Below, one piece after another: positions 1 through 12,228 of a stretch of 64,000 nt of DNA (positions are counted from its first letter, which is position 1; each line of letters begins with the position of its first letter). This DNA comes from Brachycybe producta. Taxonomy: Eukaryota; Arthropoda; Diplopoda; Playtdesmida; Andrognathidae. The DNA lies in contig JAUPFP010000053.1 of the NCBI GenBank assembly GCA_036925085.1, positions 558,001-622,000 of the forward strand, in the 5' to 3' direction. The notes beneath the pieces were generated by a model that ran no database searches, was not told the DNA's origin, and worked only from the letters and a program-made list of their open reading frames with translations. The position numbers were made by a program, and so were the translations under genes.

Positions 1-1200
1 TTTCAACTTCAAATTCAACTTCAACTTCAAATTCAACTTCAAATTCAACTTCAACTTTAACTTCATTACCAACTTCAACTTCAACTTCAACTTAAAATTC
101 AACTTCAACTTCAATGTCAACTTCAACTTCAACTTCAACTTTAACTTCATCTTCAACTTCAACTTCAACTTAAAATTCAACTTCAACTTCAACTTCAATG
201 TCAACTTCAACTTCAACTTCAACTTAAAATTCAACTTCAACTTCAACTTCAACTTCAACTTTAACTTCATTTTCAACTTCAACTTCAAATTCAACTTAAA
301 ATTCAACTTCAACTTCAATGTCAACTTCAACTTCAACTTCAACTTCAACTTCAACTTTAACTTCATCTTCAACTTCAACTTCAACTTCAACTTAAAATTC
401 AACTTCAACTTCAATGTCAACTTCAATTTCAACTTCAACTTCAACTTTAACTTCATCTTCAACTTCAACTTAAAATTCAACTTCAACTTCAACTTTAAAT
501 TCAACTTCAACTTCAATGTCAACTTCAACTTCAACTTCAACTTTAACTTCATCTTCAACTTCAACTTCAACTTAAAATTCAACTTCAACTTCAACTTCAA
601 TGTCAACTTCAACTTCAACTTCAACTTAAAATTCAACTTCAACTTCAACTTCAACTTCAACTTTAACTTCATTTTCAACTTCAACTTCAAATTCAACTTA
701 AAATTCAACTTCAACTTCAATGTCAACTTCAACTTCAACTTCAACTTCAACTTCAACTTTAACTTCATCTTCAACTTCAACTTCAACTTCAACTTAAAAT
801 TCAACTTCAACTTCAATGTCAACTTCAACTTCAACTTTAACTTCATTTTCAACTTCAACTTCAACTTCAACTTAAAATTCAACTTCAACTTCAATGTTAA
901 CTTCAACTTCAACTTCAACTTTAACTTCATCTTCAACTTCAACTTCAACTTAAAATTCAACTTCAACTTCAATGTCAACTTAAAATTCAACTTCAACTTC
1001 AATGTCAACTTCAACTTCAACTTCAACTTAAAATTCAACTTCAACTTCAACTTCAATGTCAACTTCAACTTCAACTTCAACTTCAACTTTAACTTCATCT
1101 TCAACTTCAACTTCAACTTCAACTTCAACTTCAAATTCAACTTCAACTTCAATGTCAACTTCAACTTCAAATTCAACTTCAACTTTAACTTCATCTTCAA
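1..1200. repeat. Block V tail, cut by the window start
   Basis: This matches 9745-10914 unit for unit apart from about 30 bp of whole-hexamer differences. The rare hexamer TACCAA at 67 aligns with the one at 9811. It ends at the CTACAA at 1201, where block I begins, as block V does at 7309 and 10915. Confidence 0.85.
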
Positions 1201-1254
1201 CTACAACTTCAACTTCAACTTAAAATTCAACTTCAACTTCAACTTCAATGTCAA

Positions 1255-1440
1255 CTTGATCTTCAACTTGAACTTCAAGTTCAAGTTCAACTTCAACTTT
1301 GAATTCAACTTTAAATTCAACTTCAAGTTCAACTTCAACTTAAAATTCAACTTCAACTTCAACTTCAATGTCAACTTGATCTTCAACTTTAACTTCAAGT
1401 TCAAGTTCAACTTCAACTTTGAATTCAACTTTAAATTCAA
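1255..1440. repeat. Dyad-module doublet 1
   Basis: Module of 11 hexamers: CTTGAT, CTTCAA, CTTGAA, CTTCAA, GTTCAA twice, CTTCAA, CTTTGA, ATTCAA, CTTTAA, ATTCAA. The first copy holds an 11-bp inverted repeat, AACTTGAACTT and AAGTTCAAGTT around one C, at 1265-1287. The second copy (1375) has CTTTAA for CTTGAA and so loses most of the left arm. GAATTC sites are at 1301 and 1421. Confidence 0.95.
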
Positions 1441-1896
1441 CTTCAACTTCAACTTCAACTTCAACTTCAACTTCAAATTCAACTTCAACTTCAACTTCAA
1501 CTTCAACTTCAAATTCAACTTAAAATTCAACTTCAACTTCATCTTCAACTTCAACTTCAACTTTAACTTCATCTTCAACTTCAACTTCAACTTAAAATTC
1601 AACTTCAACTTCAACTTCAATGTCAACTTCAACTTCATCTTCAACTTCAACTTCAACTTCAACTTAAAATTCAACTTCAACTTCAACTTCAATGTCAACT
1701 TCAACTTCAACTTCAACTTCAACTTTAACTTCATCTTCAACTTCAACTTCAACTTCAACTTCAAATTCAACTTCAACTTCATAATAAACTTAAACTTCAA
1801 CTTCAACTTCAAATTCAACTTCAACATCAACTTCAACTTCAATGTTAACTTCAACTTCAACTTCAACTTAAAATTCAACTTCAACTTCAATGTCAA

Positions 1897-1986
1897 CTTC
1901 AAGTTCAACTTCAATTTAATATTCAAGTTCAACTTCAATTTCATATTCAAGTTCAACTTCAATTTCATATTCAAGTTCAACTTCAA
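1897..1986. repeat. 24-bp subrepeat array
   Basis: A four-hexamer subrepeat: ATTCAA, GTTCAA, CTTCAA, TTTCAT. Here the first TTTCAT reads TTTAAT. Followed by CTTCGA-ATTCAA, which creates overlapping TTCGAA and GAATTC sites. Confidence 0.93.
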
Positions 1987-2178
1987 CTTCGAATTCAACT
2001 TCAACTTCAACTTTAAATTCAACTTTTAATTCAACTTCAACTTCAACTTCAACTTCAAATTCAACTTCAGCTTCAACTTCAACTTCAACTTCAACTTCAA
2101 ATTCAACTTCAACTTCATCTTCAACTTCAACTTCAACTTCAACTTCAAATTCAACTTTAACATAACCTTCAACTTCAA

Positions 2179-2286
2179 CTTCAAATTCAACTTCAAATTC
2201 AACTTCAAATTCAACTTCAAATTCAACTTCAAATTCAACTTCAAATTCAACTTCAAATTCAACTTCAAATTCAAATTCAAATTCAA
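2179..2286. repeat. 12-bp dimer array (CTTCAAATTCAA)8
   Basis: CTTCAA and ATTCAA alternate strictly for eight dimers, followed by ATTCAA runs (three in a row at 2269-2286). This is the longest clean dimeric stretch in the window. It is duplicated at 11893-12000. Confidence 0.92.
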
Positions 2287-2436
2287 CTTCAACTTCATCT
2301 TCAAGTTCAACTTCAACTTTAACTTCATCTTCAACTTCAACTTAAAATTCAACTTTAACTTCAACTTCAACTTTAACTTCAAATTCAACTTCAACTTCAA
2401 ATTCAACTTCAACTTCAACTTCAACTTCAACTTCAA

Positions 2437-2514
2437 CTACAATTTCATATTCAAGTTCAACTTCAGTTTCATATTCAAGTTCAACTTCAATTTCATATTC
2501 AAGTTCAACTTCAA
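2437..2514. repeat. 24-bp subrepeat array, CTACAA-led
   Basis: CTACAA is followed directly by TTTCAT; a CTTCAG replaces the first CTTCAA. Confidence 0.93.
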
Positions 2515-4032
2515 CTTCAAATTCAACTTCAACTTCAACTTTAAATTCAACTTTAAATTCAACTTCAACTTCAAATTCAACTTCAGCTTCAACTTCAACT
2601 TCAACTTCAACTTCAAACTCAACTTCAACTTCATCTTCAAATTCAACTTCAACTTCAACTTCAAATTCAACTTTAACATCAACTTCAACTTCAACTTCAA
2701 ATCCAACTTCAAATTCAACTTCAAATTCAACTTCAAATTAAACTTCAACTTCATCTTCAACTTCAACTTCAACTTTAACTTCATCTTCAACTTCAACTTC
2801 AACTTCAACTTAAAGTTCAACTTCAACTTCAACTTCAACTTCAACTTTAATTTTAACTTAAACTTTAACTTCAACTTTAACTTCAACTTCAACTTTAACT
2901 TCAAATTCAACTTCAACTTCAAATTCAACTTAAACTTCAATTTCAACTTTAACTTCAATTTCAACTTTGACTGTAACTTCATCTTCAACTTCAACTTAAA
3001 ATTCAACTTAAAATTCAACTTCAACTTCAACTTCAATGTAAACTTCAATTTCAACTTCAACTTAAAATTCAACTTCAACTTCAACTTCAACTTTAACTTC
3101 ATTTTCAACTTTAAATTCAACTTCAACTTCAAATTCAACTTCAAATTCAACTTCAAATTCAACTTCAAATTCAACTTCAACTTCAACTTCAACTTTAACT
3201 TCATTTTCAACTTCAACTTCAGCTTCAACTTAAAATTCAACTTCAACTTCAATGTCAACTTCAACTTCAAATTCAACTTTAACTTCATCTTCAACTTCAA
3301 CTTCAACTTAAAATTCAACTTCAACTTCAACTTCAATGTCAACTTCAACTTCAACTTCAACTTAAAATTCAACTTCAATTTCAACTTCAACTTCAACTTT
3401 AACTTCATTTTCAACTTCAACTTCAAATTCAACTTAAAATTCAACTTCAACTTCAATGTCAACTTCAACTTCAACTTCAACTTCAACTTCAACTTCAACT
3501 TTAACTTCATCTTCAACTTCAACTTCAACTTCAACTTAAAATTCAACTTCAACTTCAATGTCAACTTCAACTTCAACTTCAACTTCAACTTTAACTTCAT
3601 CTTCAACTTCAACTTAAAATTCAACTTCAACTTCAACTTTAAATTCAACTTCAACTTCAACTTCAACTTCAACTTTAACTTCATTTTCAACTTCAACTTC
3701 AACTTCAACTTAAAATTCAACTTCAACTTCAATGTTAACTTCAACTTCAACTTCAACTTCAACTTTAACTTCATCTTCAACTTCAACTTCAACTTCAACT
3801 TAAAATTCAACTTCAACTTCAACTTCAATGTCAACTTCAACTTCAACTTCAACTTAAAATTCAACTTCAACTTCAACTTCAATGTCAACTTCAACTTCAA
3901 CTTCAACTTCAACTTCAACTTTAACTTCATCTTCAACTTCAACTTCAACTTCAACTTCAACTTAAAATTCAACTTCAACTTCAATGTCAACTTCAACTTC
4001 AACTTCAACTTCAACTTTAAATTCATCTTCAA
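2437..4032. repeat. Block II, copy 1
   Basis: Starts with CTACAA then the 24-bp subrepeat array (to 2514). It includes short ATTCAA dimer runs (about 2700-2740 and 3133-3174) and an A/T-rich string of CTTTAA, TTTTAA, CTTAAA, CTTTAA from 2845. Copy 2 (12151-13758) is 12 bp longer. Confidence 0.85.
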
Positions 4033-4920
4033 CTACAACTTCAACTTTAACTTAAAATTCAACTTCAACTTCAAATTCAACTTCAACTTCATATTGAACT
4101 TCAACTTCAACTTCAACTTTGAATTCAACTTTAAATTCAACTTCAACTTCAACTTCAACTTCAACTTCAAATTCAACTTCAACTTCAATTTCAACTTCAA
4201 CTTCAACTTCAAATTCAACTTCAACTTCATATTGAACTTCAACTTCAACTTCAACTTTAACATCAACTTCAACTTCAACTTAAAATTCAACTTAAAATTC
4301 AACATCAACTTCATCTTCAACTTCAACTTCAACTTTAACTTCATCTTCAACTTAAAATTCAACTTCAACTTCAACTTCAATGTCAACTTCAACTTCATCT
4401 TCAACTTCAACTTCAACTTCAACTTAAAATTCAACTTCAACTTCAATGTCAACTTCAACTTCAACTTCAACTTCAACTTTAACTTCATCTTCAACTTCAA
4501 CTTAAAATTCAACTTCAACTTCAACTTTAAATTCAACTTCAACTTCAACTTCAACTTCAACTTTAACTTCATTTTCAACTTCAACTTCAACTTCAACTTA
4601 AAATTCAACTTCAACTTCAATGTTAACTTCAACTTCAACTTCAACTTCAACTTTAACTTCATCTTCAACTTCAACTTCAACTTCAACTTAAAATTCAACT
4701 TCAACTTCAACTTCAATGTCAACTTCAACTTCAACTTCAACTTAAAATTCAACTTCAACTTCAACTTCAATGTCAACTTCAACTTCAACTTCAACTTCAA
4801 CTTCAACTTTAACTTCATCTTCAACTTCAACTTCAACTTCAACTTCAACTTAAAATTCAACTTCAACTTCAATGTCAACTTCAACTTCAACTTCAACTTC
4901 AACTTTAAATTCATCTTCAA
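4033..4920. repeat. Block III, copy 1
   Basis: 888 bp, the same length as 13759-14646. Its left part is nearly the same as the left part of block IV (4921-5814), so III and IV form an ~890-bp partial tandem duplication inside the 9.7-kb HOR. Two CTTCATATTGAA variants lie near 4093 and 4213. Confidence 0.85.
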
Positions 4921-5814
4921 CTACAACTTCAACTTTAACTTAAAATTCAACTTCAACTTCAAATTCAACTTCAACTTCATATTGAACTTCAACTTCAACT
5001 TCAACTTTGAATTCAACTTTAAATTCAACTTCAACTTCAACTTCAACTTCAACTTCAAATTCAACTTCAACTTCAATTTCAACTTCAACTTCAACTTCAA
5101 ATTCAACTTCAACTTCATATTGAACTTCAACTTCAACTTCAACTTTAACATCAACTTCAACTTCAACTTAAAATTCAACTTAAAATTCAACATCAACTTC
5201 ATCTTCAACTTCAACTTCAACTTTAACTTCATCTTCAACTTAAAATTCAACTTCAACTTCAACTTCAATGTCAACTTCAACTTCATCTTCAACTTCAACT
5301 TCAACTTCAACTTAAAATTCAACTTCAACTTCAATGTCAACTTCAACTTCAACTTCAACTTCAACTTTAACTTCATCTTCAACTTCAACATCAACTTCAA
5401 CTTCAAATTCAACTTCAACTTCATAATGAACTTCAACTTCAACTTCAACTTCAAATTCAACTTCAACATCAACTTCAACTTCAATGTCAACTTCAACTTC
5501 AACTTCAACTTAAAATTCAACTTCAACTTCAACTTTAACTTCATTTTCAACTTCAACTTCAACTTCAACTTAAAATTCAACTTCAACTTCAATGTCAACT
5601 TCAACTTCAACTTCATCTTCAATTTCAACTTCAACTTCAACTTAAAATTCAACTTCAACTTCAACTTCAATGTCAACTTCAACTTCAACTTAAAATTCAA
5701 CTTCAACTTCAACTTCAACTTCAACTTTAACTTCATTTTCAACTTCAACTTCGACTTCAACTTAAAATTCAACTTCAACTTCAATGTTAACTTCAACTTA
5801 AAATTCAACTTCAA
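4921..5814. repeat. Block IV, copy 1
   Basis: 894 bp. The left ~500 bp repeats block III at an offset of 888 bp. It then diverges into a CTTCATAATGAA variant (5419-5430) and an early CTTCGA unit near 5749. Copy 2 is 14647-15540. Confidence 0.85.
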
Positions 5815-7308
5815 CTACAACTTCAATGTCAACTTCAACTTCATCTTCAACTTCAACTTCAAATTCAACTTCAACTTCAACTTTAAATTCAACTTTAAAT
5901 TCAACTTCAACTTCAAATTCAACTTCAGCTTCAACTTCAACTTCAACTTCAACTTCAAACTCAACTTCAACTTCATATTCAAATTCAACTTCAACTGCAA
6001 CTTCAACTTCAAATTCAACTTTAAAAACAACTTCAACTTCAACTTCAAATCCAACTTCAAATTCAACTTCAAATTCAACTTCAAATTCAACTTCAAATTC
6101 AACTTCAAATTAAACTTCAACTTCATCTTCAACTTCAACTTCAACTTTAACTTCATCTTCAACTTCAACTTCAACTTCAACTTAAAATTCAACTTCAACT
6201 TCAACTTCAACTTCAACTTTAATTTTAACTTAAACTTTAACTTCAACTTTAACTTCAACGTCAACTTTAACTTCAAATTCAACTTCAACTTCAAATACAA
6301 CTTAAACTTCAATTTCAACTTTAACTTCAATTTCAACTTTGACTTTAACTTCATCTTTAACTTCAACTTAAAATTCAACTTAAAATTCAACTTCAACTTC
6401 AACTTCAATGTAAACTTCAACTTCAACTTCAACTTAAAATTCAACTTCAACTTCAACTTCAACTTTAACTTCATTTTCAACTTCAAATTCAACTTCAACT
6501 TCAAATTCAACTTCAAATTCAACTTCAACTTTAACTTCATTACCAACTTCAACTTCAACTTCAACTTAAAATTCAACTTCAACTTCAATGTCAACTTCAA
6601 CTTCAACTTCAACTTTAACTTCATCTTCAACTTCAACTTCAACTTAAAATTCAACTTCAACTTCAACTTCAATGTCAACTTCAACTTCAACTTCAACTTA
6701 AAATTCAACTTCAACTTCAACTTCAACTTCAACTTCAAATTCAACTTAAAATTCAACTTCAACTTCAATGTCAACTTCAACTTCAACTTCAACTTTAACT
6801 TCATCTTCAACTTCAACTTCAACTTCAACTTAAAATTCAACTTCAACTTCAATGTCAACTTCAACTTCAACTTCAACTTCAACTTTAACTTCATCTTCAA
6901 CTTCAACTTAAAATTCAACTTCAACTTCAACTTTAAATTCAACTTCAACTTCAACTTCAACTTCAACTTCAACTTTAACTTCATTTTCAACTTCAACTTC
7001 AACTTCAACTTAAAATTCAACTTCAACTTCAATGTTAACTTCAACTTCAACTTCAACTTTAACTTCATCTTCAACTTCAACTTCAACTTAAAATTCAACT
7101 TCAACTTCAATGTCAACTTCAACTTCAACTTCAACTTAAAATTCAACTTCAACTTCAACTTCAATGTCAACTTCAACTTCAACTTCAACTTCAACTTTAA
7201 CTTCATCTTCAACTTCAACTTCAACTTCAACTTCAACTTCAAATTCAACTTCAACTTCAATGTCAACTTCAACTTCAAATTCAACTTCAACTTTAACTTC
7301 ATCTTCAA
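5815..7308. repeat. Block V, copy 1
   Basis: Marked by a run of rare hexamers: CTGCAA at 5995, then TTTAAAAACAA, then CTTCAAATCCAA, then an ATTCAA dimer run, the A/T-rich string at 6217 and TACCAA at 6541. Related copies start at 9085, 15541 and 18901, and its core was amplified into the 1.3-kb HOR series. Confidence 0.85.
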
Positions 7309-9084
7309 CTACAACTTCAACTTCAACTTAAAATTCAACTTCAACTTCAACTTCAATGTCAACTTGATCTTCAACTTGAACTTCAAGTTCAAGTTCAACT
7401 TCAACTTTGAATTCAACTTTAAATTCAACTTCAAGTTCAACTTCAACTTAAAATTCAACTTCAACTTCAACTTCAATGTCAACTTGATCTTCAACTTGAA
7501 CTTCAAGTTCAAGTTCAACTTCAACTTTGAATTCAACTTTAAATTCAACTTCAACTTCAACTTCAACTTCAACTTCAAATTCAACTTCAATTTCAACTTC
7601 AACTTCAACTTCAAATTCAACTTAAAATTCAACTTCAACTTCATCTTCAACTTCAACTTCAACTTTAACTTCATCTTCAACTTCAACTTCAACTTAAAAT
7701 TCAACTTCAACTTCAACTTCAATGTCAACTTCAACTTCATCTTCAACTTCAACTTCAACTTCAACTTAAAATTCAACTTCAACTTCAACTTCAATGTCAA
7801 CTTCAACTTCAACTTCAACTTCAACTTTAACTTCATCTTCAACTTCAACTTCAACTTCAACTTCAAATTCAACTTCAACTTCATAATAAACTTAAACTTC
7901 AACTTCAACTTCAAATTCAACTTCAACATCAACTTCAACTTCAATGTTAACTTCAACTTCAACTTCAACTTAAAATTCAACTTCAACTTCAACTTCAACT
8001 TCAACTTTAACATCATTTTCAACTTCAACTTCAACTTCAACTTAAAATTCAACTTCAACTTCAACTTCAATGTCAACTTCAACTTCAACTTCATAATGAA
8101 CTTCAACTTCAACTTCAACTTCAAATTCAACTTCAACATCAACTTCAACTTCAATGTCAACTTCAACTTCAACTTCAACTTAAAATTCAACTTCAACTTC
8201 AACTTTAACTTCATTTTCAACTTCAACTTCAACTTCAACTTCAAATTCAACTTCAACTTCATATTGAACTTCAACTTCAACTTCAACTTTGAATTCAACT
8301 TTAAATTCAACTTCAACTTCAACTTCAACTTCAACTTCAAATTCAACTTCAACTTCAATTTCAACTTCAACTTCAACTTCAAATTCAACTTCAACTTCAT
8401 ATTGAACTTCAACTTCAACTTCAACTTCAACATCAACTTCAACTTCAACTTAAAATTCAACTTAAAATTCAACATCAACTTCATCTTCAACTTCAACTTC
8501 AACTTTAACTTCATCTTCAACTTAAAATTCAACTTCAACTTCAACTTCAATGTCAACTTCAACTTCATCTTCAACTTCAACTTCAACTTCAATTTAAAAT
8601 TCAACTTCAACTTCAATGTCAACTTCAACTTCAACTTCAACTTCAACTTTAACTTCATCTTCAACTTCAACTTCAACTTCAACTTCAAATTCAACTTCAA
8701 CTTCATAATGAACTTCAACTTCAAATTCAACTTCAACATCAACTTCAACTTCAATGTCAACTTCAACTTCAACTTCAACTTAAAATTCAACTTCAACTTC
8801 AACTTTAACTTCATTTTCAACTTCAACTTCAACTTCAACTTAAAATTCAACTTCAACTTCAATGTCAACTTCAACTTCAACTTCATCTTCAATTTCAACT
8901 TCAACTTCAACTTAAAATTCAACTTCAACTTCAACTTCAATGTCAACTTCAACTTCAACTTAAAATTCAACTTCAACTTCAACTTCAACTTCAACTTTAA
9001 CTTCATTTTCAACTTCAACTTCGACTTCAACTTAAAATTCAACTTCAACTTCAATGTTAACTTCAACTTAAAATTCAACTTCAA
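7309..9084. repeat. Block VI, copy 1
   Basis: 1,776 bp. Begins like block I with a dyad-module doublet (7363, 7483), then continues into sequence like blocks III and IV, so it looks like a fusion of I-type and III/IV-type sequence. The CTTCATAATGAA variant is at 8089 and again near 8695. Confidence 0.82.
7363..7548. repeat. Dyad-module doublet 2
   Basis: Both copies (7363, 7483) have the intact dyad; spacing 120 bp. Confidence 0.95.
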
Positions 9085-10914
9085 CTACAACTTCAATGTC
9101 AACTTCAACTTCATCTTCAACTTCAACTTCAAATTCAACTTCAACTTCAACTTTAAATTCAACTTTAAATTCAACTTCAACTTCAAATTCAACTTCAGCT
9201 TCAACTTCAACTTCAACTTCAACTTCAAACTCAACTTCAACTTCATATTCAAATTCAACTTCAACTGCAACTTCAACTTCAAATTCAACTTTAAAAACAA
9301 CTTCAACTTCAACTTCAAATCCAACTTCAAATTCAACTTCAAATTCAACTTCAAATTCAACTTCAAATTCAACTTCAAATTAAACTTCAACTTCATCTTC
9401 AACTTCAACTTCAACTTTAACTTCATCTTCAACTTCAACTTCAACTTCAACTTAAAATTCAACTTCAACTTCAACTTCAACTTCAACTTTAATTTTAACT
9501 TAAACTTTAACTTCAACTTTAACTTCAACGTCAACTTTAACTTCAAATTCAACTTCAACTTCAAATACAACTTAAACTTCAATTTCAACTTTAACTTCAA
9601 TTTCAACTTTGACTTTAACTTCATCTTTAACTTCAACTTCAAATTCAACTTAAAATTCAACTTCAACTTCAACTTCAATGTAAACTTCAACTTCAACTTC
9701 AACTTAAAATTCAACTTCAACTTCAACTTCAACTTTAACTTCATTTTCAACTTCAAATTCAACTTCAACTTCAAATTCAACTTCAAATTCAACTTCAACT
9801 TTAACTTCATTACCAACTTCAACTTCAACTTCAACTTAAAATTCAACTTCAACTTCAATGTCAACTTCAACTTCAACTTCAACTTTAACTTCATCTTCAA
9901 CTTCAACTTCAACTTAAAATTCAACTTCAACTTCAACTTCAATGTCAACTTCAACTTCAACTTCAACTTAAAATTCAACTTCAACTTCAACTTCAACTTC
10001 AACTTTAACTTCATTTTCAACTTCAACTTCAAATTCAACTTAAAATTCAACTTCAACTTCAATGTCAACTTCAACTTCAACTTCAACTTCAACTTCAACT
10101 TTAACTTCATCTTCAACTTCAACTTCAACTTCAACTTAAAATTCAACTTCAACTTCAATGTCAACTTCAACTTCAACTTCAACTTCAACTTTAACTTCAT
10201 CTTCAACTTCAACTTAAAATTCAACTTCAACTTCAACTTTAAATTCAACTTCAACTTCAATGTCAACTTCAACTTCAACTTCAACTTTAACTTCATCTTC
10301 AACTTCAACTTCAACTTAAAATTCAACTTCAACTTCAACTTCAATGTCAACTTCAACTTCAACTTCAACTTAAAATTCAACTTCAACTTCAACTTCAACT
10401 TCAACTTTAACTTCATTTTCAACTTCAACTTCAAATTCAACTTAAAATTCAACTTCAACTTCAATGTCAACTTCAACTTCAACTTCAACTTCAACTTCAA
10501 CTTTAACTTCATCTTCAACTTCAACTTCAACTTCAACTTAAAATTCAACTTCAACTTCAATGTCAACTTCAACTTCAACTTTAACTTCATTTTCAACTTC
10601 AACTTCAACTTCAACTTAAAATTCAACTTCAACTTCAATGTTAACTTCAACTTCAACTTCAACTTTAACTTCATCTTCAACTTCAACTTCAACTTAAAAT
10701 TCAACTTCAACTTCAATGTCAACTTCAACTTCAACTTCAACTTAAAATTCAACTTCAACTTCAACTTCAATGTCAACTTCAACTTCAACTTCAACTTCAA
10801 CTTTAACTTCATCTTCAACTTCAACTTCAACTTCAACTTCAACTTCAAATTCAACTTCAACTTCAATGTCAACTTCAACTTCAAATTCAACTTCAACTTT
10901 AACTTCATCTTCAA
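9085..10914. repeat. Block V, second occurrence in copy 1
   Basis: Repeats block V (5815) at an offset of 3,270 bp: CTGCAA at 9265, A/T-rich string at 9487, TACCAA at 9811. It carries extra internal modules and is 336 bp longer than the copy at 5815. Confidence 0.85.
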
Positions 10915-10968
10915 CTACAACTTCAACTTCAACTTAAAATTCAACTTCAACTTCAACTTCAATGTCAA

Positions 10969-11154
10969 CTTGATCTTCAACTTGAACTTCAAGTTCAAGT
11001 TCAACTTCAACTTTGAATTCAACTTTAAATTCAACTTCAAGTTCAACTTCAACTTAAAATTCAACTTCAACTTCAACTTCAATGTCAACTTGATCTTCAA
11101 CTTGAACTTCAAGTTCAAGTTCAACTTCAACTTTGAATTCAACTTTAAATTCAA
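10969..11154. repeat. Dyad-module doublet 3
   Basis: Modules at 10969 and 11089, both dyads intact. Confidence 0.95.
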
Positions 11155-11610
11155 CTTCAACTTCAACTTCAACTTCAACTTCAACTTCAAATTCAACTTC
11201 AACTTCAACTTCAACTTCAACTTCAAATTCAACTTAAAATTCAACTTCAACTTCATCTTCAACTTCAACTTCAACTTTAACTTCATCTTCAACTTCAACT
11301 TCAACTTAAAATTCAACTTCAACTTCAACTTCAATGTCAACTTCAACTTCATCTTCAACTTCAACTTCAACTTCAACTTAAAATTCAACTTCAACTTCAA
11401 CTTCAATGTCAACTTCAACTTCAACTTCAACTTCAACTTTAACTTCATCTTCAACTTCAACTTCAACTTCAACTTCAAATTCAACTTCAACTTCATAATA
11501 AACTTAAACTTCAACTTCAACTTCAAATTCAACTTCAACATCAACTTCAACTTCAATGTTAACTTCAACTTCAACTTCAACTTAAAATTCAACTTCAACT
11601 TCAATGTCAA

Positions 11611-11700
11611 CTTCAAGTTCAACTTCAATTTAATATTCAAGTTCAACTTCAATTTCATATTCAAGTTCAACTTCAATTTCATATTCAAGTTCAACTTCAA
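11611..11700. repeat. 24-bp subrepeat array
   Basis: Copy of 1897-1986, including the TTTAAT variant. Confidence 0.93.
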
Positions 11701-11892
11701 CTTCGAATTCAACTTCAACTTCAACTTTAAATTCAACTTTTAATTCAACTTCAACTTCAACTTCAACTTCAAATTCAACTTCAGCTTCAACTTCAACTTC
11801 AACTTCAACTTCAAATTCAACTTCAACTTCATCTTCAACTTCAACTTCAACTTCAACTTCAAATTCAACTTTAACATAACCTTCAACTTCAA

Positions 11893-12000
11893 CTTCAAAT
11901 TCAACTTCAAATTCAACTTCAAATTCAACTTCAAATTCAACTTCAAATTCAACTTCAAATTCAACTTCAAATTCAACTTCAAATTCAAATTCAAATTCAA
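11893..12000. repeat. 12-bp dimer array, copy 2
   Basis: Copy of 2179-2286 at an offset of exactly 9,714 bp, including the closing triple ATTCAA. Confidence 0.92.
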
Positions 12001-12150
12001 CTTCAACTTCATCTTCAAGTTCAACTTCAACTTTAACTTCATCTTCAACTTCAACTTAAAATTCAACTTTAACTTCAACTTCAACTTTAACTTCAAATTC
12101 AACTTCAACTTCAAATTCAACTTCAACTTCAACTTCAACTTCAACTTCAA

Positions 12151-12228
12151 CTACAATTTCATATTCAAGTTCAACTTCAGTTTCATATTCAAGTTCAACT
12201 TCAATTTCATATTCAAGTTCAACTTCAA
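12151..12228. repeat. 24-bp subrepeat array, CTACAA-led
   Basis: Copy of 2437-2514, with the same CTTCAG. Confidence 0.93.

Larger units (their letters stand above)
1201..2436. repeat. Block I, copy 1
   Basis: 1,236 bp, the same length as 10915-12150. In order it contains the dyad-module doublet (1255, 1375), a CTTCATAATAAA variant near 1777, the 24-bp subrepeat array at 1897, an EcoRI-type GAATTC at 1991 and the 12-bp dimer array at 2179. The one difference noted from copy 2 is in the second dyad module, where CTTTAA replaces CTTGAA. Confidence 0.88.
1201..10914. repeat. ~9.7 kb higher-order repeat, copy 1
   Basis: A 9,714-bp HOR (1,619 hexamers) made of blocks I, II, III, IV, V, VI and a second V-type block, each starting at CTACAA. 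Copy 2 begins directly after it. Landmarks in the two copies are offset by 9,714 bp, rising to 9,726 bp after a 12-bp (two-unit) length difference in block II. The few differences seen are single bases or whole hexamers, which suggests a recent duplication by unequal exchange. Confidence 0.9.
10915..12150. repeat. Block I, copy 2
   Basis: Same length as 1201-2436, with dyad modules at 10969 and 11089, the 24-bp subrepeat array at 11611 and the dimer array at 11893. Confidence 0.88.

Noticed and set aside
1265-1287. Heat-shock element or CENP-B box in the dyad module
   Set aside because: GAA and TTC are separated by one base rather than two, so the heat-shock element spacing fails. The CENP-B box needs a CGGG-type core, and no such sequence exists in this G-poor strand.
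1777-1796. TATA-like promoter or polyadenylation signals (CATAATAAA and similar strings)
   Set aside because: They arise from CTTCAT next to AATAAA-like unit variants, have no gene to serve, and recur with the HOR.
1897-1986. Transposon terminal repeat or integration site at the 24-bp subrepeat arrays
   Set aside because: Both sides remain satellite in the same phase, with no target-site duplication, inverted ends or internal coding sequence.
5826-6113. Ser-Thr-rich 95-codon frames starting with ATG (also at 9096, 15552 and 18912) as small mucin-like or secreted proteins
   Set aside because: The ATG is the usual TGTCAA variant after CTTCAA, and the frame is simply a region of block V lacking CTTAAA. 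The four copies follow the HOR, not a gene.
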